This document shows, one piece after another, positions 1 to 5,521 of a stretch of DNA of 7,646 nucleotides. The notes under the pieces were generated by a model. The model had not been told where the DNA came from. It worked only from the letters and a program-made list of their open reading frames with translations, and made no database searches. Numbering within the stretch: the first letter of the stretch is position 1; each line of letters opens with the position of its first letter. The translations under genes and the position numbers were made by a program. The stretch is from an uncultured Oscillospiraceae bacterium (GTDB lineage: Bacteria; Bacillota; Clostridia; Oscillospirales; Acutalibacteraceae): assembly GCA_900549675.1 (NCBI GenBank), contig URPG01000095.1:1-7646 (forward strand), given 5' to 3'.

Positions 1-7
1 TGGCTTT

Positions 8-13
8 CTCCTA
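8..13 (-). promoter_or_regulatory. Ribosome binding site of the next leftward gene (probably gyrB)
   Basis: On the minus strand the sequence TAGGAG is followed by seven bases (AAAGCCA) and then the window ends, so a start codon is expected at or just beyond the left edge. No start codon and no other gene are visible in the 62 bases after the remB stop. In Firmicutes origins the gene after recF-remB is usually gyrB (DNA gyrase subunit B), so gyrB is the likely owner. The ribosome site is seen; the gene identity is inferred from gene order only. Confidence 0.5.
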
Positions 14-62
14 TTGAAGCTCTTTCTGCTTTCTCTGTCCAATATGTTTGACAAACCTACAC

Positions 63-344
63 TTATTCAAATCTCAAAAAAGACGAACTTCTTTTTAATA
101 ACGTTGACGGTGAAATTTGTGAAAGATAAACCCAAAAGTCTTCCTCTCTCCGGCATATAATAAAAGATTTCGGAAGTTCCATTGATACAGTAATAACCCT
201 GTTTTCTTTTTGTGCCTGCGAAAGCATATCCCGTGTATGCCTTGAAACCGTTGTGTTATCCAAATCAAAAATTCCGATAATTTCTTCTGTATTGACAACA
301 ATTTCATTCCCGAGATGCAGCCACTTTATTTTTTCAGCCTGCAT
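63..344 (-). CDS. remB: RemB/YaaB-like DUF370 regulator (extracellular matrix regulator family)
   Basis: This is a 93-residue protein of the RemA/RemB (DUF370) family. RemA of Bacillus subtilis is a DNA-binding regulator of biofilm-matrix genes, and yaaB/remB sits at this same place between recF and gyrB. The conserved core is visible: WLHLG near residues 9-13, VVNTEEIIGIFDLDNTTVS near 16-34, a TRD motif near 37-39, ELPKSFIIC near 56-64 and SQISPSTLLKR near 75-85. The ATG start has an AGGA ribosome site (355-358 on the minus strand) 10 bases away that overlaps the recF stop codon; the gap from recF is only 12 bases. This suggests co-transcription and coupled translation with recF. About seven residues precede the usual family start. 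The family assignment is strong; the regulatory role in this organism is unknown. Confidence 0.9.
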   Translation of the reverse strand: MQAEKIKWLHLGNEIVVNTEEIIGIFDLDNTTVSRHTRDMLSQAQKENRVITVSMELPKSFIICRREEDFWVYLSQISPSTLLKRSSSFLRFE

Positions 345-356
345 AGATTTTCATTC

Positions 357-1484
357 CTATTCTCTCACCGTTATAATACCGTTTTCCACATAAAACAGGC
401 GGCCCTTTTGCATTAAATTTACGGTTTCAGGCGCACAGCAAGTGATAAAAACCTGTTTATTATCCAAATGATTTAACAAATAATCTTGACGGTTGGTGTC
501 TAATTCACTCATCACATCATCCAAGAGAATAATGGGTGTTTCAAAGGTTTTTTCTTCTAAAATTTCAGCTTCAGAAAGTTTCAGGGACAAAACAGCACTT
601 CTCTGCTGCCCTTGCGAAGCGTAAAGTCTTGCCGAAAGATTACCAACTTCAATGTATAAATCATCCCGGTGAGGTCCTGCACTGGTATGACCTGTTTTGA
701 TATCAAATTTTTCTGATTTACGCAGCTCTTCCATAATTTTTTTTTCAAGTTCATCTTCATTGATTTTGTCTTGCTCAAATTCCACATTCGGCTGATAAGA
801 AATCGTCATTTCTTCACGGCCTTTGGCAATACCTGCATAAATTCTCTGACACTTCGGTTGGAGTATTTTCATATACCAGGTGCGTTTTAACATAATTTGC
901 GCCGCATATTTTGCAAGACGCATATTCCACACATCCAAGGTATCGCATAAATCAGGATGCTTGAGTATATCTTTTAAAAGTGCATTGCGCTGGGATAATA
1001 GACGGTTGTAAACAGAAAGTGTTTTTACATAAAGAGGATTGATTTGACAAATGGCACTGTCAATAAAATTTCGCCGGTTCAACGGTCCCTCTTTGATGAG
1101 CTGCAAATGTTCGGGAGAAAAGATAACCGCACAGATCTTTCCGACCAAAGCAGAGCCTGTTTTCTTTTCCACACCATTGATGATGGAACTTCTTCTGCCT
1201 TTTTGAATTTTTAATACTGCGTTTTGATTTCTTTCTTCCTTGAAAAATTCAGCTTTTAACTGTGTGTAAGGGGTATTTTCACCCGGCTTTTTTGATATTG
1301 TCGTCAATTCGGTATCTTTGGAACCTCGGAAAGAATGACCTCCCGTAAAAAGCCAAATACATTCTAAAAGATTGGTTTTTCCTTGTGCATTTTCACCATA
1401 AATTACATTGATTTCAGGAACAGGATAGATTTCTCCATTGACAAGATTGCGAAAATTTTCATAAACAATCCGCTTGATATACAT
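357..1484 (-). CDS. recF: DNA replication and repair protein RecF
   Basis: RecF is an SMC/ABC-like ATPase that acts with RecO and RecR to load RecA at single-strand gaps and stalled forks. The 375-residue length is normal for the family. Visible motifs are the N-terminal YENFRNL, the Walker A GENAQGKTN at residues 30-38, the FSPEHLQLIKEGP stretch near 122-134, GPHRDD at 270-275, the ABC signature region SQGQQRS near 290-296, and Walker B IILLDDVMSELD near 318-329. The ATG at 1484 has a GGAG ribosome site six bases upstream (1491-1494, minus strand), which lies inside the 3' end of yaaA. The two genes overlap by 26 bases, so translation is probably coupled. The gene is intact and no promoter of its own is obvious. 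Confidence 0.97.
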   Translation of the reverse strand: MYIKRIVYENFRNLVNGEIYPVPEINVIYGENAQGKTNLLECIWLFTGGHSFRGSKDTELTTISKKPGENTPYTQLKAEFFKEERNQNAVLKIQKGRRSSIINGVEKKTGSALVGKICAVIFSPEHLQLIKEGPLNRRNFIDSAICQINPLYVKTLSVYNRLLSQRNALLKDILKHPDLCDTLDVWNMRLAKYAAQIMLKRTWYMKILQPKCQRIYAGIAKGREEMTISYQPNVEFEQDKINEDELEKKIMEELRKSEKFDIKTGHTSAGPHRDDLYIEVGNLSARLYASQGQQRSAVLSLKLSEAEILEEKTFETPIILLDDVMSELDTNRQDYLLNHLDNKQVFITCCAPETVNLMQKGRLFYVENGIITVRE

Positions 1485-1650
1485 AAGTTTCTCCGCCGAA
1501 CTCCACTTTGTCGCCTTCTTGCAGCTGATGTCCGCGCTGTGTGCAAATTTCTCCGTTTACTTTGACAAAACCTTCTTGAATTACCATTTTAGCTTGCCCG
1601 CCCGTATCAACAGCACCTTTTATTTTTAAAAAGGCTTGTAATTTTATCAT
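1459..1650 (-). CDS. yaaA: S4-domain RNA-binding protein YaaA
   Basis: This 63-residue protein is an S4 (alpha-L) RNA-binding domain of the YaaA type, found between dnaN and recF in many Firmicutes. The family pattern is clear: IKLQAFLKIKGAVDTGGQAK (residues 2-21), then IQEGFVKVNGEICTQRGHQL (24-43) and a short beta ending EGDKVEF. The ATG at 1650 has an AAAGG ribosome site (1659-1663, minus strand) at eight bases. The gene lies 45 bases after dnaN and overlaps the start of recF by 26 bases. In B. subtilis YaaA has been linked to the large ribosomal subunit; a role here is inferred from family membership. A C-terminal extension ending QADCL produces the overlap with recF. Confidence 0.9.
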   Translation of the reverse strand: MIKLQAFLKIKGAVDTGGQAKMVIQEGFVKVNGEICTQRGHQLQEGDKVEFGGETYVYQADCL

Positions 1651-1695
1651 AATTTATTCCTTTCCGGAATTTAATAACCATGCGTCTTCATCCAT

Positions 1696-2799
1696 TCAGT
1701 TTGACTTCAATTTAACCGGTAAGACCAAAAATAAAAAGTTGTTGCCTTCTTTCGGAACAATTTTCATGGGACTTAAGGGCGTATTGAGTTGAATTTTGAT
1801 TTCGTCGCATTCTGTATTTTTTAAAGCATCAAGCAAATAACGGCTGTTAAAACCGATCTCAATGTTTTCACCGTTAATTTTTGCCTCAATTTGGTCACTG
1901 GCGCGTCCCATGGCAGTGGTACAAAGAAATTTTATGCTGTCATCTTCAAAAGTGCAGCGCAGCGGACTTTTCAGTCTGTCGGTAATCAGCAAAGAAACAC
2001 GCTCTACACTGTCAATCACTTTTCTTGTATTTACAATCACTTCAATGGCGGTGTCATTGGGAATTGTGGCTTGATAATTTAAAAATTCGCCTTCCAAAAG
2101 ACTAGAAGTCACAGTGTAATTTCCAATTTTGAATAATACATGGCGTTTTCCCGCGGCAACTTCAATTTCGTCATCATCATCTTTCAGTAAAGCGTTGACT
2201 TCACGTAAGGTTTTACCCGGAACGACGAACGATAGTTCCTCTTGGAAAGCGATAAGTTCGGTTCTTTTAGCCAATCGATAGCCGTCAACAGCGACCATAT
2301 CTAATTGTCCGCCTTGCAGGTTGAAAAGTCCGCCTTGGTGGATGGGTTTTGCATCACTTTCCGCAATGGCAAAACTGGTTTGTTTGATCATACTTTTCAG
2401 TGTTTTGGAAGCAATAGTAAAACTTGTAGAGTCTTCTAATTTTGGAAGCTCGGGGAATTCTTCCGGTAGAAATCCGATAATAGAAAAATTGCTGTTGCCG
2501 CTTATGATGGTGGCAGCGTGTTTTTCGTCTACTTCTACACTGATAATTTCAGCGGGCGATTTTCTAACGATTTCGGAAAAAAGCTTTGCGCTAAGGACGG
2601 CTGTTCCACTTTGAATTCCTGTTGCAGGAATAATAGTTTTAATGCCCAGTTCCAAATCATATGCACTCATCTCAATGCAGAGTTCGCCGGTTTTAATGAG
2701 GATTCCTTCTAAAACTGGAATTGATGTTTTGGATGAAACAGCGCGTTGTATATTTAAGACAGCTTCTGTGATTTCTTTTTTATTAACAGTAAATTTCAT
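1696..2799 (-). CDS. dnaN: DNA polymerase III subunit beta (sliding clamp)
   Basis: DnaN forms the ring-shaped dimer that tethers DNA polymerase III to its template and recruits clamp-binding proteins. The 367-residue length matches the family and three clamp domains fit at about residues 1-125, 126-250 and 251-367. Recognisable pieces are the N-terminal MKFTVNKKEITEAV and SIPVLEGILI, the central FAIAESDAKPIHQGGLF and VAVDGYRLAKR, and the C-terminal FLVLPVKL, which forms part of the protein-binding pocket. The ATG at 2799 follows a good AAAAAGGAG ribosome site (2807-2815, minus strand) seven bases away. It is the second gene of the leftward cluster, separated from dnaA by a 249-base non-coding stretch with origin-like elements. 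Confidence 0.97.
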   Translation of the reverse strand: MKFTVNKKEITEAVLNIQRAVSSKTSIPVLEGILIKTGELCIEMSAYDLELGIKTIIPATGIQSGTAVLSAKLFSEIVRKSPAEIISVEVDEKHAATIISGNSNFSIIGFLPEEFPELPKLEDSTSFTIASKTLKSMIKQTSFAIAESDAKPIHQGGLFNLQGGQLDMVAVDGYRLAKRTELIAFQEELSFVVPGKTLREVNALLKDDDDEIEVAAGKRHVLFKIGNYTVTSSLLEGEFLNYQATIPNDTAIEVIVNTRKVIDSVERVSLLITDRLKSPLRCTFEDDSIKFLCTTAMGRASDQIEAKINGENIEIGFNSRYLLDALKNTECDEIKIQLNTPLSPMKIVPKEGNNFLFLVLPVKLKSN

Positions 2800-2839
2800 T
2801 TGTTATCTCCTTTTTACGATGTATCTTGCAGTTTTTGGT

Positions 2840-2848
2840 TTTATATCA
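2840..2848 (-). promoter_or_regulatory. Possible extended -10 promoter for dnaN
   Basis: The minus strand reads TGATATAAA, a TG-N-TATAAA extended -10 element. It would start transcription near position 2833 and give a leader of about 34 bases to dnaN. I see no convincing -35 element, so dnaN may depend partly on readthrough from dnaA. The match is short in an AT-rich region and could be chance. Confidence 0.3.
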
Positions 2849-2865
2849 TGTTAGGGTTATAAAAG

Positions 2866-2904
2866 ATTTAGTGATAGTAGTAGGGGCTGTGAATTTGTTG
2901 AAAA
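2866..2904 (-). other. Origin unwinding element: DnaA boxes, GC cluster and DnaA-trio-like repeats
   Basis: On the minus strand, running from dnaA towards dnaN, there are two adjoining DnaA-box-like 9-mers, TTTTCAACA (2896-2904, one mismatch to TTWTNCACA) and AAATTCACA (2888-2896, two mismatches). A GC cluster GCCCC (2883-2887) and then TACTACTATCACTAAATC follow. Reading the plus strand 3' to 5' from position 2883 gives GAT, GAT, GAT, AGT, GAT, so four of five triplets fit the DnaA-trio rule 3'-[G/A]A[T/A]-5'. This order of box pair, GC cluster and trios is that of the basal unwinding system in the dnaA-dnaN region of Bacillus subtilis. The boxes are degenerate, so the site is inferred mainly from architecture. 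Confidence 0.6.
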
Positions 2905-2961
2905 CATTATTTTTTCCAGATTTACCATGCTTTCAAGTCCTGAAAGTTTTTCTGTCGGCGC

Positions 2962-2970
2962 TGTGGAGGA
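2962..2970 (-). promoter_or_regulatory. Degenerate DnaA-box-like site
   Basis: The minus strand reads TCCTCCACA, seven of nine bases matching TTATCCACA and keeping the CCACA end. It lies in the dnaA-dnaN spacer, in the same orientation as the boxes beside the unwinding element. On its own the match is weak. Confidence 0.25.
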
Positions 2971-3021
2971 AAAGTGAAAACGCGTTGAAAGAAATTTTTT
3001 ACAATCCACTGTTGAATGTTT

Positions 3022-3050
3022 AAAATCCTGTGGACAAAAAACAGGATTTT
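3022..3050 (-). terminator. Hairpin at the dnaA stop codon, with a DnaA box in the loop
   Basis: A perfect 10-bp inverted repeat (AAAATCCTGT and ACAGGATTTT) surrounds a nine-base loop, and the dnaA stop codon lies in its first arm. On the minus strand the second arm ends in TTTT, so it may act as a weak intrinsic terminator or attenuator between dnaA and dnaN, although there is no long U run after the stem. The loop and adjoining arm contain TTGTCCACA (3029-3037, minus strand), one mismatch from the DnaA box TTATCCACA. The hairpin is seen directly; a termination or DnaA-binding role is inferred. Confidence 0.55.
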
Positions 3051-4380
3051 AGCGGTCACGGATATTCTTGATAATATCGTCGATGGTAGCTTTCATATGC
3101 GGGTCATTTTTAATATTTTTTTCTACTTGTTTAATGGCATATACAACCGTTGAATGATCACGTCCGCCAAAGGTTTTCCCTACCTCTACCATCGAAAGCT
3201 GTGTGATTTCACGTACAATATACATGGCAATTTGTCTGGCACTTGAAATCTCTGCTTTTCTAAGCTGCGATAAAATTTCATCAGAAGAAACCCCGTAGGT
3301 TCTTCCCACTTCTTCAATAATTTTATCCACCGTGACCGGTGTAGGCTGGCTGTTATTTATAATGTCGCTGATAGCGGATTGAGCAGTTGCAATATTGAGA
3401 GGCTTGCCCTCCAGAAGGTTGTAAGCTTTAATCTTTTTAACGGCGCCTTCCAGTTGCCGAATATTGCTTTTCAGCTTGTTGGCTATGTATTCGCATACAG
3501 CGTCGGGAATGATGATATCTAAATTTTCAGCTTTGCGTGTAATAATGGCAATACGGGTTTCAAAATCCGGTGGTTGAATATCCGCAGTAAGCCCCCATTC
3601 AAAACGGGTTTGCAGTCGGTCCTCTAAAGTGGAAATATCACGCGGTGGGCGGTCAGAGGTTAAGATAATTTGTTTTTTGGCCTCATGTAAGGCATTAAAG
3701 GTATGGAAAAATTCTTCCTGTGTGGAATCTTTACCAGCAATAAACTGAATGTCGTCCACCAGCAAGACATCGGCATGTCTGTATTTTTCTCTAAAAATAG
3801 AGGTGGTACCAGTACGAATGGCTTCAATCATTTCATTGGTGAAGTCATCGCCTTTAATGTAAACAATACTCATTTGTGGGAAACTGTCTTTGATTTCCTT
3901 GGAAATAGCATAGAGCAGGTGGGTTTTTCCGAGTCCTGAGTTCCCATAAATAAAAAGCGGGTTATAAAGAATGGCCGGTTTTGAGGCAACTGCCAGACAG
4001 GCGGCATGGGCAAAACGGTTAGATGGGCCGACCACAAAGGTTTCAAATGTTAAATCGTAGTCTTCATTGTTTTCCGATTTGGAAGATTTGGAACCGGAAG
4101 AAAATCCACTTGAAGAATATTGGATTTCCTCCTTAACAATAATTTTAAATTCAATTTTAGAACTGAATACATTTTGAAAAGCTTCATCCAATAAATCTTG
4201 ATAACAACGAATCAAGGTTTGTTTATGGAACTCATTCGGAGCTTCGATTATCGCTACCCCGTTTTCAAAGTCAAGCGTAATGGGAACCAGGCGTTCAAAC
4301 CAGGTTTTATAGGCCACCTCAGTAATATTTGATTTGCAGTAATCGCAAATCAACGTCCATGCTTCATCAAAAGATTTCAA
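3049..4380 (-). CDS. dnaA: Chromosomal replication initiator protein DnaA
   Basis: DnaA is the AAA+ ATPase that binds DnaA boxes, melts the origin and loads helicase; it also often represses its own gene. The 443 residues show domain I (about 1-85, FDEAWTLICDYCKSNI and TWFERL), a short Ser-rich linker (about 86-108), the AAA+ domain III and the DNA-binding domain IV. Motifs are Walker A GNSGLGKT (146-153), Walker B VLLVDDIQF (205-213), sensor I ILTSDRP (239-245), the Arg-finger region LEDRLQTRFEWGL (252-264), sensor II NIRQLEGA (306-313) and the domain IV signature GGRDHSTVVYAI (405-416). The start is TTG, chosen because domain I begins there and an AAAGGAGG ribosome site lies eight bases upstream. 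The gene is complete, ends inside a hairpin, and is divergent from rpmH. Confidence 0.98.
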   Translation of the reverse strand: MKSFDEAWTLICDYCKSNITEVAYKTWFERLVPITLDFENGVAIIEAPNEFHKQTLIRCYQDLLDEAFQNVFSSKIEFKIIVKEEIQYSSSGFSSGSKSSKSENNEDYDLTFETFVVGPSNRFAHAACLAVASKPAILYNPLFIYGNSGLGKTHLLYAISKEIKDSFPQMSIVYIKGDDFTNEMIEAIRTGTTSIFREKYRHADVLLVDDIQFIAGKDSTQEEFFHTFNALHEAKKQIILTSDRPPRDISTLEDRLQTRFEWGLTADIQPPDFETRIAIITRKAENLDIIIPDAVCEYIANKLKSNIRQLEGAVKKIKAYNLLEGKPLNIATAQSAISDIINNSQPTPVTVDKIIEEVGRTYGVSSDEILSQLRKAEISSARQIAMYIVREITQLSMVEVGKTFGGRDHSTVVYAIKQVEKNIKNDPHMKATIDDIIKNIRDR

Positions 4381-4388
4381 AGACGTTT

Positions 4389-4396
4389 CCTCCTTT
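4389..4396 (-). promoter_or_regulatory. dnaA ribosome binding site deciding a TTG start
   Basis: The minus strand has AAAGGAGG, close to a perfect anti-Shine-Dalgarno match, eight bases before TTG at 4380. No ATG lies in this frame at a suitable distance, and the protein aligns with the family from this codon. The strong site with a weak start codon may set a modest DnaA level. Confidence 0.85.
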
Positions 4397-4545
4397 ATAA
4401 GCTAGCGTGATTTAATATTTGTGATTTAGTGATTTTTCTTTTTTTCAAAACATGGCTGAACTTGTCCATTTTAATAAAGAGAAATAAAATACTTTTTTAT
4501 CAAAATGCTAAGTTGAATAAATTAAAATTGTGAAATAAAGGCAGA

Positions 4546-4581
4546 AAAACAAACAAAATAAATTTAAATTTTGTTTGTTTT
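4546..4581. repeat. Perfect 14-bp inverted repeat in the origin region
   Basis: The arms 4546-4559 and 4568-4581 are exactly complementary (AAAACAAACAAAAT and its complement) with an eight-base loop AAATTTAA. It lies in the probable dnaA leader. On the minus strand the second arm runs on into further Ts, so it could act as a weak terminator or attenuator; as DNA it could extrude or melt easily. A DnaA-box match starts one base beyond its right arm. Confidence 0.6.
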
Positions 4582-4582
4582 A

Positions 4583-4591
4583 TTATGCACA
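4583..4591 (+). promoter_or_regulatory. DnaA box TTATGCACA
   Basis: This 9-mer fits the relaxed DnaA-box consensus TTWTNCACA at all positions and differs from TTATCCACA by one base. It is the best box in the dnaA upstream region and adjoins the 14-bp inverted repeat. DnaA binding here could serve origin function or repression of dnaA, because it lies just downstream of the predicted dnaA promoter. Confidence 0.55.
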
Positions 4592-4628
4592 TCGTGATAA
4601 GAATGAAAAATCCCATAAAGTATTCAAC

Positions 4629-4657
4629 ATTATAACATAACTTGTGAAAAGATTCAA
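4629..4657 (-). promoter_or_regulatory. Probable dnaA promoter
   Basis: On the minus strand there is TTGAAT (-35, 4652-4657), a 17-base spacer and a perfect TATAAT (-10, 4629-4634). The start would lie near 4622, giving a leader of about 240 bases to dnaA that includes the inverted repeat and the TTATGCACA box. A DnaA-box-like TGTGAAAAG (4643-4651, one mismatch to TGTGNAWAA on the plus strand) sits between the two promoter elements, a placement suited to self-repression by DnaA. It is the best leftward promoter I see, but the region is AT-rich. Confidence 0.55.
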
Positions 4658-4834
4658 ACAAATAAAAGGATACAAAAATAAAATTTTTCAAGGAAAAGCC
4701 TGCAAAATACTAGGTGTTGTGGAGGTAAAAAAGTTTTTAACAAGGTTTTCTGTTTATTGTTGAAAAAATAAATTTTTCTGACGAAAAAAAGTGAAATATA
4801 AATTAGAGAAACGGAGAAATAACTAAAAATAAGG

Positions 4835-4864
4835 TTGACATATAGATTGATTTTAAGTTATAAT
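4835..4864 (+). promoter_or_regulatory. rpmH operon promoter
   Basis: Consensus TTGACA (4835-4840) and TATAAT (4859-4864) are separated by 18 bases, which fits a strong housekeeping sigma-factor promoter. Transcription would begin near 4871, about 36 bases before rpmH. Strong constitutive expression is expected for a ribosomal protein gene. Confidence 0.88.
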
Positions 4865-4906
4865 ATTTACTCGCAGGGAAACTACCCCGAAAGGAGGGTT
4901 TTATAT

Positions 4907-5041
4907 ATGCTTAGAACCTATCAGCCTAAAAAGCTTCTCAGAAAAAAGGAGCATGGCTTTAGAAAAAGAATGTCAGATAAAAACGGACGCAAAGTTTTAG
5001 CACGCCGTAGGGCAAAGGGCAGAGCCAGATTATCTTATTAA
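4907..5041 (+). CDS. rpmH: 50S ribosomal protein L34
   Basis: L34 is a small, highly basic protein of the large ribosomal subunit that binds 23S rRNA. The 44-residue length is standard and the sequence is nearly consensus: MLRTYQPKK at the start, EHGFRKRMSDKNGRKVLARR in the middle and RAKGRARLSY at the end. The ATG at 4907 has an AAGGAGGG ribosome site (4891-4898) about nine bases upstream; a longer in-frame start further upstream overlaps the promoter and is not credible. It opens the rightward cluster under a consensus promoter and is followed by a terminator-like hairpin before rnpA. Confidence 0.97.
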   Translation: MLRTYQPKKLLRKKEHGFRKRMSDKNGRKVLARRRAKGRARLSY

Positions 5042-5049
5042 TGCCTTTG

Positions 5050-5080
5050 AGGTCACCAATGCGTGACCTTTCTTTGTTTG
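5050..5080 (+). terminator. Intercistronic terminator or attenuator between rpmH and rnpA
   Basis: A 7-bp stem AGGTCAC (5050-5056) and GTGACCT (5063-5069) with the loop CAATGC is followed by the T-rich TTCTTTGTTTG. It begins nine bases after the rpmH stop. It probably ends part of the rpmH transcripts, giving much more L34 mRNA than rnpA mRNA from the same promoter. Because I see no separate rnpA promoter, partial readthrough is the likely arrangement. Confidence 0.7.
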
Positions 5081-5111
5081 TTCACTTTATGTGGAAGGAT
5101 GCCGCTTTTAT

Positions 5112-5459
5112 ATGAACAGCCAGTTGATATCAATTTGCCAAAACAATGACTTTAGGCGGATATATAACCGGGGCAAACATTATGTTACCCCGGTGGTTGT
5201 CATATACGTTCTTAAAAACAGAACAAAAAACACACGTCTTGGTATTACCACCAGTAAAAAAATTGGGAATGCGGTGAAAAGAAACCGCAGCAGAAGAATA
5301 ATAAGAGAAGCCTGGCGCGCGGTCAGCCCTTTTGCTGCAAAAGGGTATGATTATGTTTTGGTTGCCAGAGGAAAAACCCCTTACGTAAAAACACAGGATA
5401 TTCAGAAGCAGTTGTATCGTCAACTGAAAAAGGCCGGTCTTTATCAGGAAAGGGAGTAA
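5112..5459 (+). CDS. rnpA: Ribonuclease P protein component
   Basis: RnpA is the protein subunit of RNase P, which helps the catalytic RNA cut the 5' leader from precursor tRNAs. From the ATG at 5112 the protein has 115 residues, normal for the family. The basic signature is visible as SKKIGNAVKRNRSRRIIREAWR (about residues 48-69, with R57, N58 and R59), and the N-terminal NDFRRIYNRGKHY and the later YDYVLVARGKT are typical. I chose the ATG at 5112 over the GTG at 5091 because the family begins there and the GTG overlaps the ribosome site GGAAGG (5093-5098). The spacing of about 13 bases is rather long. It lies 70 bases after rpmH, beyond the hairpin. Confidence 0.95.
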   Translation: MNSQLISICQNNDFRRIYNRGKHYVTPVVVIYVLKNRTKNTRLGITTSKKIGNAVKRNRSRRIIREAWRAVSPFAAKGYDYVLVARGKTPYVKTQDIQKQLYRQLKKAGLYQERE

Positions 5460-5521
5460 GTCTGTTTGCTTAGGAGCTGAACAAATGGACTTTTTTGATG
5501 TCAGAAAGGTACAAGCGTTGT

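Larger units (their letters stand above)
4381..4906. other. dnaA-rpmH intergenic region, upstream part of a probable bipartite oriC
   Basis: This 526-base stretch between divergent dnaA and rpmH is extremely AT-rich with long A and T tracts. It holds, from left to right, the dnaA ribosome site, three GTGATTT repeats (4407, 4421, 4429), a weak DnaA-box-like TGTGAAATA (4529-4537), a 14-bp inverted repeat (4546-4581), a DnaA-box match TTATGCACA (4583-4591), a leftward promoter (4629-4657) overlapping a further box-like sequence, a small TTTTTC/GAAAAA hairpin (4773-4788) and the rpmH promoter. I see no convincing gene: a 63-codon minus-strand frame at 4500-4691 is A/T tract coding with no ribosome site. 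In Bacillus the equivalent region carries DnaA-box clusters that act with the dnaA-dnaN region; here the boxes are few and degenerate. Confidence 0.6.

Noticed and set aside
2321..2614. A 97-codon plus-strand frame
   Set aside because: It is antisense to dnaN and has no ribosome site or family resemblance.
2888..2920. A -35/-10 promoter using TTCAAC and TACTAT ahead of dnaN
   Set aside because: The spacing is 17 bases but both hexamers match consensus poorly, and the sequence is better explained as the box and trio element.
4500..4691. A 63-codon minus-strand frame in the dnaA-rpmH spacer
   Set aside because: It consists of A/T-tract codons (Phe, Leu, Ile, Lys), has no ribosome site, and overlaps the promoter, palindrome and DnaA box.
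4717..4728. GGAGG-containing sequence as a ribosome site
   Set aside because: No start codon follows at a usable distance and no open frame continues.
4381..4906. A parS-like site or CRISPR, tRNA or mobile element in the large spacer
   Set aside because: I saw no 16-bp parS palindrome, no regular repeats with spacers, no tRNA-like fold and no transposase or terminal repeats.
5091..5111. GTG start for rnpA adding seven residues
   Set aside because: The GTG overlaps the only ribosome-site sequence (GGAAGG) and the family begins at the later ATG.
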